From Primorskyibacter aestuariivivens (lineage in GTDB: Bacteria; Pseudomonadota; Alphaproteobacteria; Rhodobacterales; Rhodobacteraceae), in the NCBI RefSeq assembly GCF_028023675.1, contig NZ_JAQIOZ010000002.1, positions 1-64,000 on the forward strand: a stretch of 64,000 nucleotides of DNA. The letters are read 5' to 3'. Both the position numbers and the translations under genes were made by a program. Under the pieces are notes generated by a model. The model saw nothing but the letters and a program-made list of their open reading frames with translations, was not told the DNA's origin and ran no database searches. Within the stretch, counting starts at the first letter, position 1, and every line of letters starts with the position of its first letter. Positions 8,808 to 17,229 of the stretch are shown piece after piece.

Positions 8808-10685
8808 ATGGAAAGCTTTCTCTTTCAGGCCTCTGTCTTTCTTGCTGCCGCGGTAATCGCCGTGCCCATCGCGGCGCGGCTGGGGCTGGGCTCGGTCTTG
8901 GGCTATCTGGCGGCGGGCATCCTGATTGGCCCGGTCTTTGGATTTGTCGGCGGGCACGAGACGCAGGAATTGCAGCATTTCGCCGAATTCGGCGTGGTCA
9001 TGATGCTGTTTCTCATCGGGCTTGAGCTTGAACCCCGTGCGCTGTGGGATATGCGCCACCGGCTGATCGGGTTGGGCGGCTTGCAGATCGGGTTGACCAC
9101 CGGCGCGGTCATGGCGGGTGGCTTGCTTCTGGGGCTCTACTGGTCTGTGGCGCTGGCCGTGGGCATGATCTTTGCCCTGTCCTCCACGGCCATTGTGCTA
9201 CAAACACTCAGCGAAAAAGGTCTCATGCAGACCGGCGGGGGACGCGCGACCTTTTCCGTGCTCTTGACCCAGGACATCGCCGTTATCCCCATGCTGGCAC
9301 TCCTGCCGTTGCTGGCGCTGCGCCCGATGGCCGAATTGCAGCCCGACGGCTCGATCAAACGCGCCACGGACGCCGCCAAGGACGAAGCGCATCACGCGAT
9401 TTCGCTGGTCGAGGGGCTGCCGGGCTGGGGTGTCACGCTTGTTACCATCGGGGTCGTGGCGGCGATCATCCTTGCCGGGATCTACCTGACCCGGCCGATC
9501 TTTCGCTTTATCCACGCCGCCAATCTGCGCGAGATGTATACCGCGCTGGCCTTGCTGATCGTCGTGGGCATCGGCTCTCTCATGATGGCGGTGGGCCTGT
9601 CCCCTGCGCTTGGCACCTTCCTTGCCGGCGTGGTGCTGGCCAACTCCGAATTCCGCCATGAGCTGGAAAGCGATATTGAACCGTTCAAGGGTTTGCTTCT
9701 GGGCCTGTTCTTCATCACCGTGGGCGCGGGGATCGACTTTGGTACGCTTTTCGGCGCTCCGCTGACAATCCTTGGCCTGACGCTGGCGGTGATTGGCATC
9801 AAGGCGGTCATCCTGTATCTTCTGTCCCGCGCCTTCAATATCAAAGGCCGCGATCAGGTGCTCTTCACCCTCGGGTTGGCGCAGGCAGGTGAATTCGGCT
9901 TTGTGCTGATCTCCTTCTCCGATCAGACCCGCGTGCTGCCGCCGGGCCTGTCGGAAACGCTTCTGCTGGTGGTGGCACTGTCGATGCTGATCACGCCGCT
10001 GCTGTTCATCCTCTACGAGGTCCTGTCGAAGCGCATGGCCGAGCATGGCGATGAACACGAAGCCGACGAAATCGACGAGACGGGGCCGGTGATCATCGCG
10101 GGCATCGGCCGCTTTGGGCAGATCGTGAACCGGCTCGTGCAATCGGCAGGGCACAAGACGGTGGTTCTGGACCACAATATCAAGACCATCGAGCTGATGC
10201 GCCGCTTCGGCTTCAAGGGCTTCTTTGGCGATCCCACCCGCCCGGAACTGCTGCACGCCGCCGGGCTGGCCGAGGCGCGGGTGATGGTTGTGGCGCTGGA
10301 CAATGCTGACGCCGCCACGCGGTTGGTCACCTATGTCCGCCGCGAACGCCCTGATATTCACATCGTCGCCCGCGCCCGCGACCGCACCCACGTGTTCAAG
10401 CTGTACCAGGCTGGGGCTGATGACATCGTGCGGGAGCTGTTCGACAGCTCGCTGCGCGCGGGGCGCTACGTGCTGGAAAATATCGGCATGACCGAATACG
10501 AGGCCGCAGAGGCCGAGAAAGTGTTCTACCAGCATGACCGGCATTCGGTGCGGGAACTGGCCAAGCTCTGGCGTGATGACATCCCGTCGGCGGAAAACGC
10601 CCCCTATATCGAACGGGCCAAAGAACTGGAGCGCGACCTCGAAGCGTTGCTTCTGGCTCAATTGCAGAAAGACGATGCGGCGTAG
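8808..10685 (+). CDS. CPA2-family monovalent cation:proton antiporter (KefB-like)
   Basis: This ~626-residue protein has about twelve transmembrane helices (residues ~1-405) of the Na+/H+ exchanger domain (LGLGSVLGYLAAGILIGP; FALSSTAIVLQTL; AQAGEFGFVL). A cytoplasmic TrkA-N/RCK domain follows from ~420 (PVIIAGIGRFGQIVNRLV, a Rossmann GxGxxG). It resembles KefB/KefC glutathione-gated K+ efflux systems. No KefF/KefG flavoprotein partner lies beside it, so gating is open. The ATG at 8808 (MESFLFQAS) is preferred over 8802 or the GTG at 8757. A paired-palindrome element begins 4 nt after the stop. Confidence 0.9.
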   Translation: MESFLFQASVFLAAAVIAVPIAARLGLGSVLGYLAAGILIGPVFGFVGGHETQELQHFAEFGVVMMLFLIGLELEPRALWDMRHRLIGLGGLQIGLTTGAVMAGGLLLGLYWSVALAVGMIFALSSTAIVLQTLSEKGLMQTGGGRATFSVLLTQDIAVIPMLALLPLLALRPMAELQPDGSIKRATDAAKDEAHHAISLVEGLPGWGVTLVTIGVVAAIILAGIYLTRPIFRFIHAANLREMYTALALLIVVGIGSLMMAVGLSPALGTFLAGVVLANSEFRHELESDIEPFKGLLLGLFFITVGAGIDFGTLFGAPLTILGLTLAVIGIKAVILYLLSRAFNIKGRDQVLFTLGLAQAGEFGFVLISFSDQTRVLPPGLSETLLLVVALSMLITPLLFILYEVLSKRMAEHGDEHEADEIDETGPVIIAGIGRFGQIVNRLVQSAGHKTVVLDHNIKTIELMRRFGFKGFFGDPTRPELLHAAGLAEARVMVVALDNADAATRLVTYVRRERPDIHIVARARDRTHVFKLYQAGADDIVRELFDSSLRAGRYVLENIGMTEYEAAEAEKVFYQHDRHSVRELAKLWRDDIPSAENAPYIERAKELERDLEALLLAQLQKDDAA

Positions 10686-10688
10686 GAC

Positions 10689-10732
10689 CAAATTTCATCC
10701 ATGAAATTTGCAAATTCTGTCGACAGAATTTG
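10689..10732. repeat. paired palindromes, copy 1
   Basis: Two perfect palindromes lie back to back. The first has CAAATTTCAT (10689-10698) with its inverted copy at 10701-10710. The second is a 22-nt perfect palindrome at 10711-10732 with half CAAATTCTGTC. They lie between the convergent antiporter and carD genes. On the plus strand they could act as a 3' end stem-loop pair. The same design recurs at 31044-31090 and 62298-62344. Confidence 0.8.
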
Positions 10733-10742
10733 TCACGCCAAG

Positions 10743-10773
10743 AAAAACCCCGCGCGATTCACATCGCACGGGG
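10743..10773 (-). terminator. intrinsic terminator of carD
   Basis: On the minus strand an 11-bp stem (10763-10773 with 10748-10758, one G-T pair, 4-nt loop) is followed by five T. It lies 24 nt beyond the carD stop. Confidence 0.9.
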
Positions 10774-10796
10774 TCAAATCTGTCGATGTCAGACGC

Positions 10797-11306
10797 TTAT
10801 GCCGCGCGCGACACCAGCACCTCGTCCACCTGCTTGGCGGCAGCCACTTCGTCTCCACCAGAGACAGCGGCCACTTCGCGGGTCAGACGTTCCAGCGCGG
10901 CTTCATAAAGCTGGCGCTCGGAGTAGCTCTGTTCGCGCTGGTCATCGTTGCGGTGCAGGTCGCGCACCACTTCGGCGATGGAAATCAGATCACCCGAGTT
11001 GATCTTTTGTTCATATTCCTGTGCGCGACGCGACCACATGGCGCGCTTCACCTTGGCCTTGCCCTTGAGCGTGGCCAGCGCCTTGGAAATCACATCGGGC
11101 GAGCTCAGCGACCGCATTCCGATCTCGGTTGCCTTGTTCGTCGGCACGCGCAGGGTCATCTTGTCCTTCTCGAACGAGATGACAAACAGCTCCAGCGGGA
11201 TCCCGGCGATTTCCTGTTTCTCGATGGAAACGATCTGCCCCACGCCGTGGGCGGGGTAGACAACGTAATCGTTCGGGCGGAACTCGTTCTTTTTGGCTTT
11301 GGTCAT
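10797..11306 (-). CDS. carD: CarD family transcriptional regulator
   Basis: This 169-residue protein has the CarD/TRCF RNA-polymerase-interacting domain at the N-terminus (FRPNDYVVYPAHGVGQI, residues ~9-25) and an all-helical DNA-binding C-terminal domain (~70-165, with RAQEYEQKINSGDL). Known alphaproteobacterial CarD binds RNA polymerase beta and stabilises open complexes at housekeeping promoters. The length is normal. It has its own terminator downstream. Upstream lies a 288-nt gap containing an apparent independent small transcript ending in an intrinsic terminator, so its own promoter must lie in the last ~45 nt or transcription must read through. Confidence 0.95.
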   Translation of the reverse strand: MTKAKKNEFRPNDYVVYPAHGVGQIVSIEKQEIAGIPLELFVISFEKDKMTLRVPTNKATEIGMRSLSSPDVISKALATLKGKAKVKRAMWSRRAQEYEQKINSGDLISIAEVVRDLHRNDDQREQSYSERQLYEAALERLTREVAAVSGGDEVAAAKQVDEVLVSRAA

Positions 11307-11349
11307 GCAGTCCTTCCTCGCATGTCACTCTCTGCATATTGTAGGCGAC

Positions 11350-11464
11350 AAAAAAACCGGACGGGGATCGCAATCTCCGCTTCCGGGTTCAACAGATTGT
11401 CTAGGTCAAGATGCCAGTGGAGTGCTCCACGGACTTATGCAGATCGAATAACTCATGTGAGCAA
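11350..11464 (-). ncRNA. candidate small RNA or carD leader with attenuator
   Basis: On the minus strand, a TTGTGT box (11499-11494), exactly 17 nt of spacer and TATGAT (11476-11471) form a credible sigma-70 promoter with a start near 11464. About 115 nt later there is a strong hairpin (11386-11357, arms CCGGA/TCCGG and CGGGGAT/ATCTCCG) followed by seven T. A small internal hairpin lies at 11417-11430. No open frame with a ribosome site is evident. It could be a free sRNA, or a leader controlling carD 44 nt downstream. I cannot assign it to a known RNA family. Confidence 0.45.
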
Positions 11465-11470
11465 TAACAT

Positions 11471-11499
11471 ATCATAAAAACGATACGATTGCCACACAA
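11471..11499 (-). promoter_or_regulatory. sigma-70-like promoter for the fdxA-carD intergenic RNA
   Basis: TTGTGT and TATGAT (minus strand) are separated by 17 nt in otherwise AT-rich DNA that contrasts with the GC-rich surroundings. Confidence 0.5.
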
Positions 11500-11544
11500 G
11501 AACAGCAGCACACATGATTCTCGAACTATGGTCAACAAGTTAAA

Positions 11545-11575
11545 AGCAAAACCTCATGCAGAACATGAGTTTTTT
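11545..11575. terminator. bidirectional-looking terminator after fdxA
   Basis: Stem CTCATG (11553-11558) with CATGAG (11564-11569). On the minus strand it is followed by GTTTTGCTTTT, suiting termination of fdxA 20-50 nt after its stop. On the plus strand it is followed by six T. A 12-nt palindrome CGCTTTAAAGCG (11581-11592) sits between it and the fdxA stop. Confidence 0.6.
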
Positions 11576-11594
11576 CACAGCGCTTTAAAGCGAA

Positions 11595-11933
11595 TCAGCC
11601 GCCTTCGCCGGGCGCTTCGGAGAAGTATTTCTCAAGCTTGCCCTCTTCGCCATCACGCTCTTCAGCCTCGGGCAGCGGGTCTTTCTTGGTGATGATCACC
11701 GGCCAGAGCTCGGAGTATTTGCGGTTGAACTCCACCCATTTCTCCGCCTCCGGCTCAGTGTCCGGGCGGATCGCATCGGCGGGGCATTCCGGTTCGCAGA
11801 CGCCGCAATCGATGCATTCATCCGGGTGGATCACCAGCATGTTCTCGCCCTCGTAGAAACAATCCACCGGGCATACCTCGACACAGTCGGTGTATTTGCA
11901 GGCGATGCATTTGTCGTTGACGATATAGGTCAT
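11595..11933 (-). CDS. fdxA: 7Fe ferredoxin FdxA
   Basis: This 112-residue ferredoxin has one 3Fe-4S and one 4Fe-4S cluster. The cysteines C9, C17, C21, C25 and C40, C43, C46, C50 match the FdxA pattern ([10 protein letters not shown], then [12 protein letters not shown]). The C-terminal ~45 residues form the acidic extension typical of alphaproteobacterial FdxA. It probably serves as a low-potential electron carrier. The start is the ATG at 11933 (MTYIVNDKC). Neighbours are the S4 protein upstream and carD downstream, all on the minus strand. Confidence 0.96.
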   Translation of the reverse strand: MTYIVNDKCIACKYTDCVEVCPVDCFYEGENMLVIHPDECIDCGVCEPECPADAIRPDTEPEAEKWVEFNRKYSELWPVIITKKDPLPEAEERDGEEGKLEKYFSEAPGEGG

Positions 11934-11982
11934 GGGGCGCCTCTTACATGCTGTCGGGCGATAGCTAGTCCAGAGTGAGGGA

Positions 11983-12366
11983 TCATTCAAGCGTCCGGTT
12001 GGCGTAAAGATCAGCCTTGCGACGATCTCGCTTGGTCGGACGCCCCTTTCCTTCATAAGCCGGATTCGCGGACTGCCTGTTCTCTTTCGGCGGCTCAGGC
12101 GGGGACAGGTCTTCGTAAAGCGCCTGCGCCTCAGGGGCCGGGCCGCGCCGGGTGCCAAGCGCCGCGATCTTGATCACCCGCACGCGTTCGGCCTGCACGA
12201 AGGTCAGCACATCATCCACGGACACCATGCGCCCGGGCTTGGACACTTTCGTGCTGTTCACCCGCACACCATCGGTCGACACAACCTTTGCTGCCAGCGA
12301 GCGCGTCTTGAAAAAACGCGCCTGCCAGAGCCATTTGTCGAGCCGCAGCTTTTCGCCGTCGGACAA
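11983..12366 (-). CDS. S4-domain RNA-binding protein (HslR-like)
   Basis: This 127-residue protein has an S4 RNA-binding domain at residues ~7-65 ([20 protein letters not shown], then [16 protein letters not shown]) and a basic tail ending in a [13 protein letters not shown] motif. Relatives include the heat-shock ribosome-recycling factor Hsp15/HslR, which binds stalled 50S subunits. It lies 4 nt after the helicase stop and is very likely co-transcribed with it, which hints at a joint role in RNA or ribosome metabolism. Confidence 0.88.
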   Translation of the reverse strand: MSDGEKLRLDKWLWQARFFKTRSLAAKVVSTDGVRVNSTKVSKPGRMVSVDDVLTFVQAERVRVIKIAALGTRRGPAPEAQALYEDLSPPEPPKENRQSANPAYEGKGRPTKRDRRKADLYANRTLE

Positions 12367-12370
12367 GGGG

Positions 12371-15244
12371 TCAGCCCTTGTCCTTCAGCCCCATCAGCGC
12401 TGCGGCAAAGGGATTATCCGGGTCGATGCGGTCTTTCTTCTCGGGACGCGACTGGAAGGTCTTGGGCCCCTGCTCGCGGCGCGGACCTTTGCCCTTGCCG
12501 CCCTTGGGACCACCCCGGCCCTTGCCTTTGGGGGCACCCCCGCCACGGGCATTGCGCTCACCACGCGGCTTGCCACCGCCCTGACGCGGGGCACGTCCCC
12601 AGGTGAAGGTGTAGTAAACCTCGATTTCCGGCGCGGCCTTTTCCTCATCCGGCGCGTCCCCGGGGGCCACCTCACCGGCGGCTTCGTCCACACCGGCCTC
12701 GGCCTCGCGGGTCGCGATCTCGGCCTCAGACGCAGTATCGGCCTTGGTTTCCGCCTCGGGCTCTGCCGGAGCTGCAGCCGCTTCGCCGGTCTCGGCGGGT
12801 TGGGCCGTATCCATCACCGGCGTGTCGCCCTCGGGCGCTTTACCCTCGACCGCCTGATCCACCGGCTTGACCTTTTCACGTTCGCCGCGCTCGGCCTTGT
12901 AGCCCAGCCCCTGCATCAGATCCGCGAACTGCTCCAGCGTCATGCCAGTGATCGACAGCATGTCGGGTTTGGCCTCAAAGCCCGCCCGCGTATCCTCGGC
13001 CCGGACCATGTCGGCCAGCCGTTCCAGCATATCGATGCGGATCGCCCGCGCGCCCGCCTTGCGATAGCCCGACATGATATCAGCACCCTCGGGCGCGCCC
13101 TCATCCGACGGGACCGTGACCAGACCCGGCGGCGGCGCTTCGGGGAACACATCCAGCCCCTGCGCCAGCGACCACAGCACCAGACGCAGGCGCGTCGGCG
13201 CAGGTTTCAGCAGGAGCGGCATGAAAATCGTGAACTGGCCAAAGCGGATTCCATGCTTGCGCAACGCGCCGCGCGCGTCCTGATCCAGCGCCTTGACCTC
13301 GTCGGCGACCTGCGCACGCGGCAACACGCCCAGCGCCTCGACCATCTGAAACGCAAAGCCGCGCGCCAGCCCGGTCAGGGTTTCATCCTTTTGAAGCCCG
13401 ATCAGCGGCTCGAACGCCGTCGCGATCTTGCGGTCGATGAAATGCTGCAACCGGCGCTGCACCTTCTGCGCCACATCCGGTCCGGCCTCGTCGTCGACAA
13501 AGGCCTTGATCTCGGGCTTGAGCGGCTCGGATCCCTTGACCAGCTTGCCCACCGCCTGATCGCCCCACATGAGGCCACCCTGTTCGGTGAAATCAATCTC
13601 GGTATCCGGCGCATTATAGAACCGGTCGGCCCGCAGGTGGAAATGCGGGGCCAAAGCCTGCAGCGACGCTGCCTTGAGCGTCTTGGCCTCCTGCCCGCTT
13701 GCATCCTTGTCCTGCCGGAAGCGGAACCCCTCAAGACGGCCGACGAATTCGCCCTCGACCGTCACTTCACCATTGTCGTTCACTTCGGCCAAGAGGGCCT
13801 CCTTCTGCTTCAACCGGCGCATCAATACGGATGTGCGCCGATCAACAAATCTCTGGGTCAGCCGCGCATGCAGCGCATCTGACAGTCGGTCTTCTACAGC
13901 GCGCGTTTCCCCGCGCCAATGGCTTTCGTCGCCAACCCAGCCTTTCCGCTGCGCGACATAGGTCCATGTGCGGATATATGCCAATCTCTTCGACAATGTG
14001 TCGATATCTCCGTCGATCCGGTCAATCCGCCGCACCTGACGGGCCAGCCAGTCGTCGGGAACCCGGCCACTCTGGTGCAAAAAGCCGAAAATCGTGCCCA
14101 AAAGCCCCGCATGTTCCGCATGGCTGATGCCGCGGAAGTCCGGAATCCGACAGACATCCCACAAAAGCTGCACCGCCTGAGGCCCGGTGGCGCGGGCAAA
14201 GACCTCGTCATCCTGCGCCAGCGTCCGCAACGCGCGCAGGTCGTCGGCCTCGCGGGCGCGCAGCAAGAGCTCATCATCGGGCGGCTGTTCCAGCGCGGCG
14301 ATCAGCCGGTCGATCGAGCCGAATTCCAGCCGCGCATTGCGCCATTGCAGCTTCTTGATCGGCGTGAACCGGTGGTTGGTGATGGCCTCCGCCAGTTCTT
14401 CATGCAGAGGTGGGGCTTCGCCTGTCACGCCAAAGGTGCCGTCGCGCATGCCCCGCCCGGCCCGGCCAGCGATCTGCGCCAACTCGTTGGGGGCCAGCGG
14501 CCGCATGCGCCGCCCGTCAAACTTGGTCAGGCTGGAAAAGGCCACGTGGTTCACATCAAGGTTCAACCCCATCCCGATGGCATCGGTCGCCACAAGGAAA
14601 TCCACATCACCGTTCTGATAAAGTTCGACCTGCGCATTGCGTGTGCGGGGGCTCAAAGCGCCCATAACCACCGCTGCACCGCCCTTTTGACGGCGCAGAA
14701 GTTCAGCAATTGCATAGACATTCTCAACGGAAAATCCGACGATAGCGCTGCGCGCCTGCAGGCGGCTTATCTTTTTCGAACCAATATAGCTCAATTGGCT
14801 CATCCGCTCGCGGCGCAGGAATTCCACCCCCGGCACCAGCGCCCTGATCGGCCCGCTCATCGTTTCAGAGCCCAGAAACAACGTCTCATGCGTGCCGCGC
14901 ATCCGCAGCAGGCGGTCGGTGAAAACGTGACCGCGCTCAGGATCTGCGCAGAGCTGAATTTCGTCGATGGCGACGAAATCCGCCCCCATGCCTTCGGGCA
15001 TCGCCTCGACCGTGCAGACCCAATATTGCGCGCGTGGCGGCACGATGCGCTCTTCGCCGGTGACCAGCGCCACCACAGATGGCCCGCGCGCCGCGACGAT
15101 CCGATCATAGACCTCGCGCGCCAAAAGCCGGAGCGGCAACCCGATGATGCCGGAACGATAGCCCAGCATCCGTTCGATGGCATAATGGGTCTTGCCCGTA
15201 TTCGTGGGTCCAAGGACCGCAACGATCCGCGATTCCATCGCCAT
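12371..15244 (-). CDS. SUV3-like DEAD/DEAH-box RNA helicase
   Basis: This 957-residue superfamily 2 helicase has Walker A GPTNTGKT at residues 12-19, DEIQ at 94-97 (the DEIQ box of the mitochondrial Suv3/bacterial relatives) and motif VI QIAGRAGRG in the second RecA domain (~residue 286). A long middle region resembles the Suv3 C-terminal part. The last ~200 residues are low complexity: Glu/Ala-rich, then a Gly/Lys/Arg-rich patch, ending in FAAALMGLKDKG. The function is inferred as RNA unwinding, perhaps in RNA turnover. Start ATG 15244 or 15238. It is followed at 4 nt by the S4 gene. Confidence 0.9.
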   Translation of the reverse strand: MAMESRIVAVLGPTNTGKTHYAIERMLGYRSGIIGLPLRLLAREVYDRIVAARGPSVVALVTGEERIVPPRAQYWVCTVEAMPEGMGADFVAIDEIQLCADPERGHVFTDRLLRMRGTHETLFLGSETMSGPIRALVPGVEFLRRERMSQLSYIGSKKISRLQARSAIVGFSVENVYAIAELLRRQKGGAAVVMGALSPRTRNAQVELYQNGDVDFLVATDAIGMGLNLDVNHVAFSSLTKFDGRRMRPLAPNELAQIAGRAGRGMRDGTFGVTGEAPPLHEELAEAITNHRFTPIKKLQWRNARLEFGSIDRLIAALEQPPDDELLLRAREADDLRALRTLAQDDEVFARATGPQAVQLLWDVCRIPDFRGISHAEHAGLLGTIFGFLHQSGRVPDDWLARQVRRIDRIDGDIDTLSKRLAYIRTWTYVAQRKGWVGDESHWRGETRAVEDRLSDALHARLTQRFVDRRTSVLMRRLKQKEALLAEVNDNGEVTVEGEFVGRLEGFRFRQDKDASGQEAKTLKAASLQALAPHFHLRADRFYNAPDTEIDFTEQGGLMWGDQAVGKLVKGSEPLKPEIKAFVDDEAGPDVAQKVQRRLQHFIDRKIATAFEPLIGLQKDETLTGLARGFAFQMVEALGVLPRAQVADEVKALDQDARGALRKHGIRFGQFTIFMPLLLKPAPTRLRLVLWSLAQGLDVFPEAPPPGLVTVPSDEGAPEGADIMSGYRKAGARAIRIDMLERLADMVRAEDTRAGFEAKPDMLSITGMTLEQFADLMQGLGYKAERGEREKVKPVDQAVEGKAPEGDTPVMDTAQPAETGEAAAAPAEPEAETKADTASEAEIATREAEAGVDEAAGEVAPGDAPDEEKAAPEIEVYYTFTWGRAPRQGGGKPRGERNARGGGAPKGKGRGGPKGGKGKGPRREQGPKTFQSRPEKKDRIDPDNPFAAALMGLKDKG

Positions 15245-15289
15245 GATGCCCCCTGATGCCTGGAAGATACGGTGCTGCGACCAATCGCG

Positions 15290-15850
15290 TTAGAGTTCCT
15301 GGCCTTGCACCCCCGTGCGCAGCCGCTCAACGCCCTTTTGGGCCTCTTCATCATGGGGATGCAAGCGCAACACCATTTCATACGCCTCATAGGCGCGCGT
15401 TTCGTCGCCAAGCGTCTCAAACACCACAGCAAGTCCGCGTATGGCCCCGAAATGCTGCGGATTCAACTCCAGCACCCTTTCAAGATCGCCCAGCGCCGGT
15501 CCGATCAGATCGGCCTTGAAATAAGCCATGGCGCGGGTGTGAAACCCTTCGGCAAACTCCGGCGCATGGTCGGTCAAAGCGGTCAGATGCTCGATCGCGG
15601 CCTCAAGATTGTCGATATCAAGCGCGTCGCGCCCGCGCTTGAGCAGCAGGTCCATCGCCGCAGAGCCGCTTTTCGACCAGCTGCGCGCAATCTCACGCTC
15701 GATCCGCGCGGCCTCGGCCGCATCGGCCTGTTGCAATTGTTGCAACAAATCGCCGGTCTCATCCGCCCGTACACCAAAAGGTAGGGAAAACGTGACTATC
15801 AGCGAAACTGCCGCGACGCTATGTTTGAAGTGATGTCTGATCGTGCCCAT
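15290..15850 (-). CDS. secreted TPR protein
   Basis: This 186-residue protein has an N-terminal signal peptide (hydrophobic ~10-27, SVAAVSLIVTFSLPFGVRAD) followed by tetratricopeptide-like helices (AIEHLTALTDHAPEFAEGFHTRAMAYFK-type repeats between ~75 and ~165). Such periplasmic TPR proteins are common in Rhodobacteraceae. The partner is unknown. It lies upstream of the helicase gene on the same strand with a 45-nt gap. Confidence 0.85.
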   Translation of the reverse strand: MGTIRHHFKHSVAAVSLIVTFSLPFGVRADETGDLLQQLQQADAAEAARIEREIARSWSKSGSAAMDLLLKRGRDALDIDNLEAAIEHLTALTDHAPEFAEGFHTRAMAYFKADLIGPALGDLERVLELNPQHFGAIRGLAVVFETLGDETRAYEAYEMVLRLHPHDEEAQKGVERLRTGVQGQEL

Positions 15851-15915
15851 AGTGCAATCAATGTAGCGCAGTGGGTTGGAATTACTACCCGCGATCAGAC
15901 ATAGGGAGAACGCAA

Positions 15916-16206
15916 ATGAGTGAAGTCGTGACCGAAGCGGTCAAGGCCCTGAATGGCAAGCTTGACGGCGGCCAGTTCGACGGTTGTGCCAAATTCGTCA
16001 TCGAGGACGAAGGCGCGATTGTCGTTGATGGTGACGGTGCGCGCGCCTCAGATGACGAGGCCGATGTCACCCTGACCGCCGATGCCGACACGTTCCGCGC
16101 AATCCTTGACGGAGACATAGACCCCACCTCGGCCTTCATGAGCGGCAAGCTTTCGGTCGATGGTGACATGGGTCTGGCCATGCAACTGGGATCGGTACTG
16201 AGTTAA
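15916..16206 (+). CDS. SCP2 sterol-binding domain protein
   Basis: This 96-residue single-domain SCP2 protein has DADTFRAILDGDIDPTSAFM followed by GKLSVDGDMGLAMQLGSVL, the typical C-terminal helix region. It is probably a small lipid carrier in the cytoplasm. AGGGAG stands at the right distance before the ATG at 15916. Its stop overlaps the ATG of the downstream hydrolase (TAATG), so the two are translationally coupled, consistent with a lipid-related pair. Confidence 0.92.
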   Translation: MSEVVTEAVKALNGKLDGGQFDGCAKFVIEDEGAIVVDGDGARASDDEADVTLTADADTFRAILDGDIDPTSAFMSGKLSVDGDMGLAMQLGSVLS

Positions 16207-17183
16207 TGAGCTTACAACCTGCGCCTTATTTCCAAGACATCGCGGCGGATGTGCCCGGCGCAACCGCCTATTGGGTCAAGGCGCAGGATGGTCCGCGCCT
16301 GCGCATCGGTCATTGGCCGACGCAAGGCACGCCCCGCGGCACGGTTCTGATTTTCCCGGGCCGCACGGAATATATCGAGAAATATGCGCATGTTGCGGCG
16401 GATTTCTCGGCGCAGGGGTATGCCTCGGTGGCCATTGACTGGCGCGGTCAGGGGCTGGGGGAACGGCTGGTGCCCGATACCCGCGTGGGCCATGTGAACG
16501 CCTTCGCCGATTATCAGCATGATGTCCGGGCCGCGACCGATCTGGCCGCTGCGCTCGATCTGCCCAAGCCGTGGTTTCTTCTGGCGCATTCCATGGGCGG
16601 TTGCATCGGCCTGCGCGCCCTGCACGAGGGGTTGCCGGTGGCGGCCTCGGTCTTTACCGGGCCGATGTGGGGCATCCGTATCGCCAGCGCGGTGCGCCCA
16701 GCGGCCTGGGCCGTGGGCTGGACCTCCAAGCTGATCGGGCTCAGCCATCTCTACGCGCCCTCCACCGGGGCCGAAAGCTATGTCGCGACAGCGGCTTTCG
16801 AGGATAATGTGCTGACCCGCGACAGGCTCATGTTCGATCTGATGCGTGATCAGGTCCTGAAACGCCCCGAGCTGCAACTGGGCGGGCCCTCTTTGCGCTG
16901 GCTGCATGAAGCGCTGGTCGAGACACGGCAGCTTGCCGCGCGCCCCGCGCCGAATGTGCCCTGCCTGACCATCGTGGGGGATAACGAACGCATCGTCTCC
17001 GTGCCCCGGATCGAAGATCGCATGACAAGCTGGCCCAATGGGCGGCTTGAGGTGATCAAGGATGGCGAACACGAGGTGCTGATGGAAAGCGATGCGGTGC
17101 GCGCGCCCATCCTGCGACAGATCCTTGAGCATTTCGACACCCACGCCAAGGCCCCCTCCGCGGCTCTGGCCGAACAGGTCTGA
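16206..17183 (+). CDS. alpha/beta hydrolase, lysophospholipase-like
   Basis: This 325-residue cytosolic alpha/beta hydrolase resembles monoacylglycerol lipase/lysophospholipase L2 (PldB). The oxyanion region is near PGRTEYIEKY, and the nucleophile S129 lies in LLAHSMGGCIG. The catalytic acid near IVGDNERIV and the histidine in DGEHEVLMES are in the expected order. The start overlaps the SCP2 stop. The ligase-associated exonuclease gene begins 46 nt downstream. Confidence 0.9.
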   Translation: MSLQPAPYFQDIAADVPGATAYWVKAQDGPRLRIGHWPTQGTPRGTVLIFPGRTEYIEKYAHVAADFSAQGYASVAIDWRGQGLGERLVPDTRVGHVNAFADYQHDVRAATDLAAALDLPKPWFLLAHSMGGCIGLRALHEGLPVAASVFTGPMWGIRIASAVRPAAWAVGWTSKLIGLSHLYAPSTGAESYVATAAFEDNVLTRDRLMFDLMRDQVLKRPELQLGGPSLRWLHEALVETRQLAARPAPNVPCLTIVGDNERIVSVPRIEDRMTSWPNGRLEVIKDGEHEVLMESDAVRAPILRQILEHFDTHAKAPSAALAEQV

Positions 17184-17229
17184 CCCCGGACGCGCTTGCC
17201 ACGCCGGGCCGGACCCCTATCCTCCCCTC

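Noticed and set aside
9198-10691. 497-residue minus-strand frame inside the antiporter gene
   Set aside because: Antisense shadow; His/Gln/Arg-rich with no domain.
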